From Ophioceras dolichostomum (taxonomy: Eukaryota > Ascomycota > Sordariomycetes > Magnaporthales > Ophioceraceae), in contig PYST01000259.1 of the NCBI GenBank assembly GCA_003049485.1, forward strand, positions 1 through 56,633: a DNA stretch of 56,633 bases, read 5' to 3'. Below, one piece after another: positions 1 through 10,998 of this stretch. The notes under the pieces are model-generated. The model was not told the DNA's origin, did no database searches, and was given only the letters and a program-made list of their open reading frames with translations. A program made the translations under genes and the position numbers. How positions within the stretch are numbered: the stretch's first letter is position 1; the number at the start of each line of letters is the position of its first letter.

Positions 1-1188
1 AGCCCTAAGACGGCGCCGACGATCTCAGCGTCGTATACTGTGGCGAGAGGCCCGAGCCCAATAGCCCCGCGTAAGATCTCGGTGTCAGGCCCCCGGGTGA
101 TATAGTAGCCGGCCCCGGCTATAGTTACCGTATTCTGTCTCGGTGTTGGTTCATAGTAGGTACCTGCTCACGTGGCAGCTGTTGCCTCAGTCCTAAGGCA
201 TCAACTTCTAAGGTATCTACCTACTAAGCAGCCTTTATAAGGTCGCTCTCCTTACCACCGCACAGATAGCTTTCCTTTGGAAGAGAGACACAAGAATTCA
301 GTAGTATTTTGCACGCGTGCTTATTCCTTTCCCCATGGCCTCCCGACACTCGGTTTGGGCTTCCATGCTCTCTCTCATTTGGCAAGGTGAGCAGTTGGCC
401 CGAAAACTGAATCCGCGTGTTTAACTTCATCATGAGCATGCTTCAAGATGACGGCCCCATTTGCCCATGTCTCCGCTTCTTTAGTTCTAACCGTCTCTGG
501 TACCTCTCTGCCGTTAGGTAGTTGCAGTGGTGAGAGTAAGATGAGCATGTTTGCTGGTCCAGACTCTCTGTCCAGCAAAAGTCAGAGGAGGGTTAATGGG
601 AAGCTCATAAGAGCGAGTGCCCTGGGTTAAGAGCAAAGACGCAACACGAACTCCTCGACCAATTAGGACAATTCGGTGGCGTCCGAGATCAGCTAGAATC
701 GTCGCCTATGAGTCGCCCCTCCTCGTGCCAGTGTGGCTCACAGGGCGGAGCCCACGAGTACTAGTATATTCGATAAACTTTCCGTCATCTGAGCCGTTGC
801 GAAGCTACTGCCACCGTCTCACGATCGGAGAGCCCCGTACTTATCCTAGCCCCAAATTCATGGTTGCACATCGCCTCCTAGGCAGGTACCTCGGCTAGAA
901 CCCAGGGTTCAATGCTTTTTTTCCTCAAAGCCATTGCTCACTATCTGTTGGAAGGCCAGGGTTCCAATTGGAAAAGACACGCGTGTGGTAAACCGATTCT
1001 ATTGATCTGAATGATGTACGAGGAAGAGAAAAAGCTAGTCTACGCGTGGGCCGGAGGGAGTGCTTTTGTAGGCGACTCCTGAGGGTCCACGTGATCTGAG
1101 GTCTGTTGAGGTGGATGCCTTGATGACTAAGGCAACTAGTTCCTCATGGGTGCAGAGAGGTGCACCCAGTGGTTCAACACTATCCTAC
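1..1188. other. Intergenic region, no gene seen
   Basis: I see no convincing coding frame; the open frames are short and have no recognisable motif. The region holds a CTACCTAC element at 217-224 and a CACGTG palindrome near 1088. It may be the remains of a decayed element, but nothing identifiable is left. Confidence 0.5.
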
Positions 1189-4100
1189 CTATTCAATGGT
1201 AATAGATTTCTCGTCTGACACCACCCAGCCGGACGGCCCCTTTGTCTCACCCTGCATCAATCCATGGACCAGTACCGCGCCGACGGAGATGTACGTCTCA
1301 TCCTCCCAGTTCCTTTCCCCCCTTTCCCCTTCTCTATCCCCTCCCTGCCCCTCCTCCTCCCTCTGTCCCCTCCTCCTCTCCCTTCTCGTCGTCCTCGTCG
1401 CGGCCCGCAGCGCCATGGGAACGGGAACGCCCTGGAGCAGAAAGATCCCGTCGCCCGCCTCCGTCCCCGACGGTCCGCTGCCAATCTGGCCCGAGTCCAA
1501 GATGAAGAGACCCCGGTCCTGCAAGACGATCTTTCGCGCCAGTTCCGCGAGTAGGGCGTGCGAGTCCTTGACAACACCGCCGATCATGTCATACACGCGT
1601 CCGATCTCCTCGTCTTGGCAAATTGGGCATGCAGCTGTTCTCCCGTCTCCCGCCGCCAGGGCCGCTTCGACTTCCACTGCCTTGCCTTTTCCCTTCCCCG
1701 ACTTGGTTGTTGCCGTTGCCGTTGTCGTCGTCGTTTTTGTTGTTGTTGATGATGATGATGGTGTTGCTGCTACTCCTCCTCCTGCTGCTGCTGTTGAATC
1801 CCCGAAGGCGGTGGCGATCTCTCTTTTCGTCCACTGTTTCGGATCCAGAAGGTCGAAGATCCGCCTGAAAACCACGTATTCTTCCTGGTAACGGGGGAGG
1901 TCTGTAGGTCTCTCTGGGCGCTCGGTACCCTCGTTCCAAGCCTCGTTGGCCAACCCCCAGAACTTCGGCGCCACCCCCTCAGCCACGATGAACGCCCGGC
2001 TCGGGGGGCTAACGTCGTACTCCGATAGCACTGCCACCTCTGTTGTTCCCCTCGAGTACTTGCCATCGAGTGCGAACTTCCTGAGGAAGTAGAGCATTCT
2101 CTTAATCCTGCACCGCCGCAAACCGTCGGGGTCGTTCTTGTGGCCTCGGTCAGTGGCCAGGCGGACCAGAAGGCTGATTCTCCCGCATCGGTCTGCGCGC
2201 AGCTTCAAAACGTTACCGTGGATAGAAGGAGGAGGGATGCAAGCCAGACCGGCGACGCCTCCTCCGTGGGGTCGTACGGTGGTTATCGAGCACGTCGACG
2301 TCGCGATGCTGTATCTGGCGACGAGCCAGGAGCTCGGCCCGCTATGGCCGCCTCCGCCCCAGGGCGGGACCCAGGAAGGAGCACCAGGAGGGGGGCCACT
2401 CTTCCCTGTTGCGCATCCTTCTCCAGCCCGCTCGCTCGCTCCTTTATCCCCCACCCCCGAGTCCATAATCAGCGCGATCGCGGCGGGGTGCCACGCCACA
2501 AGGCGCTGAAGGAGCTCGCGGAACGTCTCGCCGTACGGCTCTCCGTAGTTTGGCCTCGGCGGCTCACTCGCCGTCAGGCTTGCGATGACGCCATGCAGCC
2601 CGATGGCCCGGTCGTGCGGCCTCCCACTCTGCCGTTGTCGTAGGGCGTCACGGATTCCGTCGAGAGCTTCCATTTTCGACATAGTGCTCATTGTGTCTGG
2701 AAGCAGCTCCGCCGCGCCGCGTTGAACAGGACTTGCTGTGTTGCTGTTGCTGCCGTCTCTGCCATCTGGGACGAACCTGCTATACGGGAGTCCGATCATG
2801 GCGAACCAAACTAGGCTGGCAGCAACCCAAAAGAGAATAGAAAGGAATATGCACACAAGAACCACCACGATGGTGGCGACAGCGGAGTCGAGGTCGATGA
2901 GGTCCGGGCGGTTCGAGAACGCCGTTAAAATGTTAAGGCTCCAAATGGCGAGCAGGACAAAGATCTTCGAGATTCGAATGGCGAGCAGGAAAATCCGAAA
3001 GTGGCGGGTTATGCATCGGTGCGGGTCGAGGAGCGATATCGACTGGGCAAACGAGGAAGAGGGTACACTCGTTCCCGCCTCGATCTCAACCCCATAGGCA
3101 CCCCTATAGGCACCACCAAATCCGCCGCCTCCACGTCCACGACCTATCACTTCGCGCCAAGAAGGCCAGGACAGCGAGCTAGGTGGTCTCCGCACGAGCA
3201 CCCCGTTCCATCGCGTTTGCCGGGGGAACTGGAGCCAGACGTCGATGAGGCGGCGCCAGCTGTTGAGGTATGACGGCGACCACGAGCCGTCGGTGTCCAG
3301 TTTCAGGTCCACGAGCCTAGTGTTTCGCACAATGAGCTGTTTCGGGTTGACGCGCCACCACCTGCCCCTCTGTTTCTTGGCGTTGTAGCAGCACATCAAG
3401 TTCACGAGTCTGCTCCAGTCGAGGACTCGGTTGCCGCACAGGATCACCGGGTGGGCGGAGAGTATTACTTCCTGATAGGTCCAGACGCGGTGCATCCAGT
3501 CTCTATCCAGAAGGTCGTTGAGGGCCTTGGCCATCACCTCCCTGTTGGGGTTTAGAGAGAAGAGCAGCGACAAACGGCCTGCACGACGCAGGACAAGCCT
3601 CGCTTAGTTAGCAAAGGTTACAGAAATCCTGCATATCTTTTGGGGGGGGGTTTGGAGCGTGAATGCTGTGACGGCGTATTCCCGTGCGGGACTATCCGAC
3701 GGTCGACGTAGCTGCAAACTTACGGAGGGTGTCTAAGAGACATTCGGCCCAGAACGCCAGCCTCTCTCTCTCCTTGTTCGTCTCCCCGACGGCGGCCAAC
3801 CACGACAGCGGGAGCCGGGTCATGACAATGCCGTTGCGATGGAGGCATTCCATGGCGAGGTCAGACTCTGATGTTCCATGCCCCAACCAGATGTAGACGG
3901 CCGCGGACCAGGTATAGATGTCCTTCATCAGGGGAATCTGTTTGACCTTCTCGGCGTCGTCCTCCTGGTTGATGCAAATAGCATCAACCCAGATGGTCAC
4001 AGGCCCGAATCTGTTCCTGATCTGCCTGAGGGCCGCGTGGCAATTTGCTGTGATCTCAAGTTTGCAGTGGACCTCTTCGGTGGCTGGCCAGTAGGACCAG

Positions 4101-4570
4101 GGCGAGGATGGGGCAAGCAGTAACGGCGGATGTACATGTGCCGACAGCGCTCGTGTGGTCGAGCAAGCGATGGTGTCGGCCGGGACCGCCGTGTTACCCC
4201 ACACGTACGAGAGGGCAGTGAAGCATGGAAATTCTCCCAGACGGATGGTTCGAAGTCGACAGGCGAGCGGCGAATCGACGATGGGTGAGCCCTTCTGGTC
4301 CTTTGGGCATGGTTCGAGGTCTATCAGCCGTATCATGTCAGGGTAGGCCGCGGGAAGTGGGAGGGCTGCGTAGAGATGCGTGGGTTTCAAAGGAGTCAGA
4401 GAAATTGATGGGAGCGTCGGTGCTGCTCGTGCTGGTGTCGCTGATGCCGTTGTCTTGGGCACTGGCGGCGCCAGCCTGACCTCGGGGATCCCGGGCCGTG
4501 GTGGTTGTGGGGGTGTTGGAACACCAAAGGCGAGTCGGCCGTGCTTGCGTACCATCGACGGAGATGCCAT
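1189..4570 (-). CDS. HET-domain protein with predicted membrane helices (HET-1)
   Basis: The gene has two exons, 4570-3724 and 3578-1189, with an intron at 3723-3579 (donor GTAAGT, branch GCTAAC, acceptor GTGCAG, phase 1). The product is about 1078 residues. A Pro/Ala-rich N-terminus is followed by a HET domain from about residue 78. Its core motifs are FTALSYVWGN near 117-126, VTIWVDAICINQ near 191-202 and RVWTYQEV near 313-320. HET domains trigger growth arrest or cell death when incompatible hyphae fuse. Unusually, two hydrophobic segments near residues 476-502 and 515-548 suggest membrane attachment. Further on are a Thr/Ala/Lys-rich low-complexity stretch and a CPIC pair. The ATG at 4570 begins a frame that runs straight into the domain. 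The family call is firm; partner and trigger are unknown. Confidence 0.88.
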
Positions 4571-5530
4571 CTTTCGCCACTGGTCAACTCTGTGGGTCTA
4601 TGCCATACTGCGATTTGACTGTGATCGTCTCAACAAAAAGGCTTCCGATCGAGTTGAGTGAGCATTGGAAACGTCGAGAGCCTGGCGTGCACCCCACCTT
4701 TAAGGACCTCGACAGTCGAGTACTAGTAGGTGGTAGTTCTTTCCAAGGCTGTTTTTCGGGGTGTAGGTGGTAGGCACACTACCCCGCTCCGTCTGAAGCT
4801 TTCTTCCCAACATTTCAAAAGCTGCGAGTGCGCTGGCGATGGGCGAGCGTGGCAGTGCTGAGGAGGATGCTACCTACACCCACGGCACTTCATCGGTTAG
4901 ATTGAACAGGTCGGGCGCCGCGAACACCAATGCATATGCAGTACCACGCCTCTTCCGCTCGATTTGGTTGCCCTCCTAGGTGTTGAAACGATGTGGTTGG
5001 AAATTAAGAACGATAAATCTAGGAGGTGTATGTTGTTGAATATCTGGGTATGTTGGGCAGGCTGACAACAGGCAGCCAGGTAGCATTGCGCCACGCTATC
5101 GCGCAAGTCTTGTCCACGGGAGCCCGCCTGACTTATATATTTTCCGCTTTTTGTTTGCCTGCAACCCTCCCTGCATGGGGCTTTAGGAGTGCGACTTCTC
5201 AACATGCATAGGACGAAGAAGCGCTTGCGAACATGCGGCTTGCCGGCAAACACCGGCAAGATGCGGCCCGACTTCTCGGTACAGTTCCTTCTATTCTATG
5301 CTATGAAAAGACAATCTAAGGAGTTCGAGGAAGTGTGCTGCTTCTGGCTGGGCTGTAGGCACCCAGGTAGGTGCCTAGGTTGGTGCCTACCTAGATACCT
5401 ACTGATGAACTCTATACTATGTACAAGAACCTGAGTACTACAGTGAAGAAATGGCCTCCATCTAGGCACCCAAGTACTAAATGTCTACGACAGGAGCGTC
5501 CGACTTCGCGGATTTCATCCCAGTAGACCA
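4571..5530. other. Intergenic region between HET-1 and hydrolase
   Basis: This holds the upstream region of HET-1 and the downstream region of the hydrolase gene. It has several TACCTAC/TAGGTAG elements and a small perfect hairpin at 5356-5377. No gene seen. Confidence 0.5.
5356..5389. repeat. Short inverted repeat with an extra arm copy
   Basis: TAGGCACC at 5356-5363 pairs perfectly with GGTGCCTA at 5370-5377 across a 6-nt loop. A second GGTGCCTA follows at 5382-5389. It lies about 140 bp past the stop codon of the minus-strand hydrolase gene. Function is unknown; it belongs with the TAGGTAGG-like elements scattered through the window. Confidence 0.5.
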
Positions 5531-6555
5531 TCAGTTCTTCGTGGCGTGCCGGATAGCCTGCTCGAGCACAGTAGCCAATTGCTCAGGCTGGCTGAGGAAA
5601 GGCGAGTGGCTCGTGTTGACGCTCGCGGTGAAGGAGCCTTCCGGGAACTGCGCAGCGAAGCTGTGCTGCACCGCGGGCGGGAGCGCCTGGTCCTGCTCGG
5701 TGAATATGTAGCCCACATCGAACTCTTCGAGCCAGGGCGCATAATTGGTCGCCTCGACGGTGATTTCCAGGGGCTCCGAAACGACCTGGGCGGCGGCGGC
5801 GGCGGCGATTTTCGGGTCCACGTCGGCGTAGAAGACTTTAATGGGATCGATGGGGATGAAGAATTTGCCGTCGGCCTGTGGGTTGTAAGTGAGTTTTAAA
5901 GTAGGTGGTTAGTTGGTGTGTTGCCTGTCCACTTGGAGGAAAACGGAACCGAACTTTTGTTGGCCGGGAATACGGGCGTGGAGAGTGTAGAGCAGCCCTG
6001 GCTCAGAGTAGCGGGATAAAGGGTTAGGGCGTAGAGGGCAAGTCTTACAGAGAACTCCCACCAATCAGGGTATACGCCACCGAGAGTTTCAAGCAGGGTT
6101 TGGCCGACGGGGATAGCGAAGGCGGTCAGGTATACAATATCGACAACACCGCCGCGTTTGCCGTGGCGCTGCTGGGCGCCGAGCCCTTTGACGGCATTGG
6201 AAGACACGACGCCGCCGTACGAGTGCGCGACCACGACGACGTCCTTGCCGGCGTCGACGAGCTTCTTGAGGTCCGCGCGGACGCCCGCGACGTCGTTGTA
6301 CAGGCCGACCGTAGGGTCGGTGGTGCCTGCGCTGACCAGAGAGGTGGCAGCGGTGGGATAGCCGCGAGAGCCCAGCACCCCCCGGATCGTGTCGAACGCC
6401 GCGGGCTTGTGCCAGGCGCCCGGCACGAAGAAGATGGTCGGCTTGACGGGGTGGGATGCCGGGGCAGCAATGGCGGAGGGCGCGGTGGCGGTGAGGCCGA
6501 GGAAGAGGGAGAGCTGCACAAGCGTCGATGACGCCGATGGGATGGAGAGTCTCAT
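5531..6555 (-). CDS. Secreted alpha/beta hydrolase
   Basis: Two exons, 6555-6049 and 5875-5531, are separated by an intron at 6048-5876 (donor GTAAGA, acceptor CACAG, phase 0). The product is 283 residues. A hydrophobic N-terminus of about 30 residues looks like a signal peptide ending in a run of Ala. The fold is indicated by the strand-oxyanion motif IFFVPGAWH and the nucleophile elbow AHSYGG with Ser112. The likely acid is D231 (within FTEQDQ), and His259 lies in SHSPF. This fits the Abhydrolase_6 type. The first elbow residue is Ala rather than Gly, as in many members of this group. The substrate cannot be told from sequence. The ATG at 6555 was chosen because upstream in-frame codons are non-ATG and the signal peptide starts there. 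Confidence 0.85.
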
Positions 6556-6892
6556 CTTGGCGGTCAGGGGGGAACCGGGTTTGGGAGTATTCGAGGGCAA
6601 GGGTGGAAGTCGGGACGGAAGAGAGAGGCCAAGGTCTGTGAAGAGGAACTTGTGCGGGATCGCTGGGGATCACGATGAACGAACTATCATGAACGAGATT
6701 AGCACCGGAGATTTTATACTCCTCGGAGCGAGACGGACTTGGAGAGCACTCCCTCTTGTCGACCCTTCTTTGCCTTTCATCGCACTATTCACCGAAATGC
6801 GTAATTACCAGTATGAGCACGCGATGTAGTAGGCTGCTGGAATCAACGTTGTATTATATGGGGACCAATGAGGTCATACGTCATCTTCCAGA

Positions 6893-6913
6893 CTACCAGG
6901 TGATACCTGGTAG
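6893..6913. repeat. Perfect inverted repeat, possible protein-binding site
   Basis: CTACCAGGT at 6893-6901 is exactly mirrored by ACCTGGTAG at 6905-6913 around the spacer GAT. It lies about 340 bp upstream of the hydrolase start codon. The dyad could bind a dimeric regulator or be chance. No known factor is assigned. Confidence 0.4.
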
Positions 6914-8137
6914 TGGAACCCGAGCTGCGAATGTAAGCGCGTTTGGAATTAAAATGGCCTGAGAGAATACCGCTCTTCCGTGGGAGGTCTGCTGGTTAGC
7001 CCAGCAACTGCATTTGAAATCACGGGGGAAAAGAGTCTTGTCGTCGAGCCGTTTAAACCTACAAGTAGGCGTATTCAGGAAAGTTGCGGTGTACTACATA
7101 GGTAGTTACCAGGGACTTCGATGTGCTGTATTTCACACCCACGCCAAAATTTCGGGTTCTCCGGATGAGCTCACCGTCGGCCGCTGAGCCCCCGAGGTGT
7201 TCCTCATGTCCTTGGAACTGCGGTGAGTGGTCATGGGGCAGGTCTTGCCTGGCATCTGAGGGGGAGCAGGGGCTCCGGAGGCACCGAGCCAGCGAAATGA
7301 CCACGGTACTGTGATGTCCTGCCCTGGAACCTCAGACGACTTCCTCAAATATGACAAGGCAATACTAGGTGCTAGTGCTCTCACCCCGTTTACGCGTCGA
7401 CTGCCGCGTGACTTTCGACCCGTTGTTGGGTGGTGGCTCGCCCGGTCCGTGTTCTACGTCCTCGCGCCTCTAAGCGCTGTTGCTAAGCCGTCCTGTTTCG
7501 TCTACCTTTATCATTACAGTTGTTTGCCTTTAATTATAATTAGCAGGGTTGTCGAATAAGAACCTGGCTTTCCCGCACCTGAGGGGCGCCAGACGGGCAG
7601 GCTAGACGATGTCCAAGGCCCGGCATGCGCTCTCATTGGGCGTCGTATTCTATACGAAGCTCAAGAAACCGGAAGGCCGACGCGAGTATTGGAAAGGGAC
7701 GTCGCGTTTCTTTAGAGAGGTCCTGATCTCGGTTATCACGTTTTTTTGTAGAGCTGAGTATTAGTCGATTGATAATGGCGCAGGAAAACTGTGCTGTCCG
7801 TGGCTGCGCGTGAGTCCCATCATGGGAAGAACCTTTTTCCTCTTTCGACATTTCTAAGCTGGTGCTTCCATCAGCTAGAGACAGTTGCTTCATTCGTGAC
7901 AGCTTCGACCCAATGGAGTCATAACATACTCCACACTACTCCCCATAGCTCCGAGCAAGGCCGTTTTGGTGTCACCCTCCGTACCGTGGGAGCCGCTGGT
8001 GAGTCTCGAGTCGCTTTCCAAGCGCATAATATCACCACATCCTCTAACTTTCCCTAGGCAAAATCTAATCTACCAAGGACAGCTGGCTAAGGTATTTTCC
8101 AGCTTGGCAAATTAAGCGGCGGATCCTTCCTCTTCAT

Positions 8138-8140
<3 letters not shown>

Positions 8141-8169
<29 letters not shown>
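8141..8169 (+). repeat. Poly-T tract (29 nt)
   Basis: An uninterrupted run of T on the plus strand. Such tracts exclude nucleosomes in fungal promoters, but this one lies about 210 bp upstream of a tRNA gene and no protein gene is obviously served. Confidence 0.8.
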
Positions 8170-8382
8170 CTTTTATCCCTGCCCCCTTTTCTTTACGGGT
8201 TCTTGGAAAGATGGGGCGGCGAGTCGTTTTCAGCAGATCAGCAAAGCAGAACCCGCACCCCACAGCGGTGGAGTATGACACATCACCCCGCATTTGCTTC
8301 TCACTTTATAAACGCCTCAGCGGCACGACTGCAGCAACGACCTCCAAACGGATCAAGCAATTGGTCGAGTTGGTTAACGCAA

Positions 8383-8454
8383 GGGTGTGTAGTATAACGG
8401 TTAGTACACAGTGTTGTGGCCGCTGAGTTCCCGGTTCGATTCCGGGCACACCCA
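8383..8454 (+). tRNA. tRNA-His (GUG)
   Basis: A complete cloverleaf folds by hand. Acceptor arm GGGTGTG (8383-8389) pairs with CACACCC (8447-8453). The anticodon stem CAGTG/CGCTG encloses the loop TTGTGGC, with anticodon GTG. The T arm is CCCGG-TTCGATT-CCGGG (8432-8446), and the discriminator is A. There is no intron. The 5' G-1 of tRNA-His is normally added after transcription, which agrees with its absence here. Confidence 0.95.
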
Positions 8455-8808
8455 CAAAACTTTTTTGAACATTTGCAACACCATTCTCGTCTTTTGGCAC
8501 TTGCTTTCGGTGTGATTTTGGCGGTTGCTAGGGAATCACAAGCTGATCTTTTCCTATTACTGACGAATACCTAGACAGACTATAGCGCTTCGTTGTTCTT
8601 GAACTTTTAAAATGCATGGCAGTCTCGATTCAATCCATTGAATGGTTTTGTGTTCCAGGGAGGCTTTGCACTCCCTTTGTTTACAGCTGCGTTTCTGTTC
8701 TTGGAGTGATTTGACCACTGATGACCACGCATCCGCCCACCACTCCATCGACAACTGCTGAATGATTTGACAGGATATCCCCCACCGCAAAGGACGGGAG
8801 CTGCCCAC
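8455..8808. other. Intergenic, downstream of tRNA-His and kelch gene
   Basis: The T-rich CTTTTTTG just after the tRNA (about 8460-8466) would serve as an RNA polymerase III terminator. The rest holds the 3' flank of the convergent kelch gene. No gene seen. Confidence 0.45.
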
Positions 8809-10360
8809 TCACGAAATGATCCTCAAAACCCACCCATCCCCCTGCTTCTGCCGATGCGCGCAGGACCCTCCCCAAAACACCACGCCTCTCCCCCCATAGC
8901 ACGGCGCCGCCCCGAACGACGCCAGCGGACCGGGATGCGCCTTCCCACCAGGCTCGACCTGATCAGCGGGCTGAACCTCCATCTCCGCCCACGTGAACGA
9001 GCCCGAATGCAGCTTCGGCAGCTTCTGCCTGATGATGTCCTTCAGCGACGACGGCGTGAAGCTGTCCGACGGCAGCTGCAGCGACCAGATGTCCGAGTAA
9101 AGAGGGTGGTCGGCCGTGGACTTGGGCGCCGCGGGCTTCTTGCTCGTCGCCGATGATTTCTCGGGTGGCGATTCGTCGTCGTCGTCCTCCTCCTCCTCGC
9201 TAGTCCCGAACATGTACACCAAGTAGTTCCTCCCCATGCCCGTCGTCACCGGCACCAAGGCGCCCGCGCTGCGCACCCGCGGCCCCGGCACGAGCGGGTT
9301 GGAGGGGAAGTCGACGCGCGTCCACCTCAGGGCCTTCTCGCGGTCCGTGGCGCTGTGGCCCAGCTTGAGGAAGTACACCGACCCGCCCAGCCGATCGCCG
9401 GCCGTGGACGACAGCACGAACAGCGTGCCGTTCACGAACGCCGCGTTGGACGACGCGGCCGGCGTGCGGATCGGAGCGGAAGGCAGCTCGGTCCACGCGA
9501 CGGCGTTGAAGTCGTACAGCCAGGCCTCGGAGGCGGCGCCAGCAGCACCGCTCCGTTGCTGCTCGCTACCACCCCCGGACGATGACGCGGCGGCGGCAGT
9601 GGTGGTGGTGGCGGTAGTGCGCCCGCCGTACAGCACAAGAAAATCCTGCTGCTTCTCGTCCATGAGTAGGGCGTGGTCCCGGCGCGGGGCGAACACGGCG
9701 CCGATCTGGACGGTGGCTTTGATGCGGCCCCACTTCAGGCTGGTCGAGTCCCAGAGCCAGATGTGCGCGGGGTCTTCGGACTGGAGATGAGAGCCGGAGG
9801 CGTCGACGCCGCCGTGTATTAGGAGGTAGTTGCCACGGGCGACGGCGGCGTGGCGCTTGCGGGGCGCGGGGATGAGGGTCTCGCCCGTGGAGGCGTCCTG
9901 GAGGGGGAAAGGCGGGTAGACCGTGTGGTGGAAGGCCTTGATGGGCGTCGCTTCGGTCTTGGGCGCCGTCCCCGACGTAGTGGCGGCCTCGGCCCAGGGA
10001 GGGAGGGAGATGGCGTGCACGTCTGCCGTGCACAGGTTGCCGCCTGCGTGCTCGCCGCCGAAGATGTAGGCGTTGTTGCCGATGGTGGTCACTGTGTGGT
10101 GTGATCTCGCGAGGTCGGCGCTGGGTAGGTTAGGTAGGCAGGTAGAATCCCGATGTTAGTATGGTGGCCGGCCCCTGTCCTCTGTAGGTACCCGGGCACA
10201 GGTCTACGTACCCCTTGTCATGATCCGCAGGGACCCTGATCTGTGTCAAGGTGGCGTTGAGCGGCATCGTCGGCTTGGCCACTGCCGCGACGGCCCCGGC
10301 CTCGACGCCAGTCATGACGACCTGCTCTACCGCGATGGCGCCAGCCGCGATCTCGGCCAT
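8809..10360 (-). CDS. Kelch-repeat beta-propeller protein
   Basis: Exons 10360-10212 and 10120-8809 flank a 91-bp intron (10211-10121, donor GTACGT, acceptor CCCAG). The product is 486 residues. The spliced protein reads through RSHHTVTTIGNNAYIFGGEH. Further blades follow, with the motifs HAAVARGNYLLIHGG, RRDHALLMDEKQ, FLVLYGGR and NYLVYMFG, as expected for a six- or seven-bladed kelch propeller. An acidic insert (EEEEDDDDES) lies near residue 360 and a Ser/Gly-rich insert sits between blades. No signal peptide or catalytic residue was found, so a cytosolic or nuclear interaction role is more likely than an oxidase. The ATG at 10360 is the only in-frame ATG ahead of the conserved part. Confidence 0.85.
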
Positions 10361-10998
10361 GTTTTGTAAGCTTGATGCCTCCCTCGTCGTAGATAGGTGG
10401 GATAATTGGTGGATGTTACGGCAGCTCTGGGGGGCGTGTGGAGCTGGATGATCGAACAAAGCCTCACAGATGCAGGTTTTTTTTGCTTACCAAGTTCGAT
10501 TGCACTAAATAGAGCTGCAAGATGCCTAAGTTTTGTAGCAAATGGGCCGAGAGAAGGACTGGGCACGCGAGCACAAACCCAAGCTATCGAAGTATGAATG
10601 GTGAGGCGCGGGTGAAGGAATGATGACGTAGGCGGGGGATTGGCATCAATCATGTGATGCCTCCGCGTTTTGAATCACTGGACAAAGCTTCGCCGAGTCA
10701 TCAACTACAATACGCCATAGGTCGATAAAAGAGAGCGTGAAGATATGAATCGGGTTCCAGCCGATAGTCGTGAATGAAGAAGAAGAAAGAGTCAATTAGC
10801 TAACCAGACTGCTAACCAATGCAGACGCAAACAAAATCAATATGATACAGGGTTTCTCCCATGTATTGGGGATACACACTGCCGGATAGCTTGCCCGACG
10901 ACCACAAACGCCCCAACGCCTCGCCAATGCATCATCCAGTGATCCAATACCAGACACCCAAAAATCAAACACCAAAGCCTCCACGCAGACGCCATCCA
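10361..10998. other. Kelch promoter and kinesin 3' flank
   Basis: This 0.64 kb lies upstream of the kelch gene and downstream of the kinesin gene; both genes are on the minus strand. No gene seen. Confidence 0.45.

Larger units (their letters stand above)
6556..8382. other. Intergenic region
   Basis: The 1.8 kb holds the hydrolase promoter (minus), a perfect 9-bp inverted repeat at 6893-6913, and a 29-nt T run at 8141-8169 upstream of the tRNA. No convincing coding frame seen. Confidence 0.5.

Noticed and set aside
1160..1891. 243-codon open frame on the plus strand
   Set aside because: Antisense to low-complexity Thr/Ala and Arg/Gly-rich parts of HET-1.
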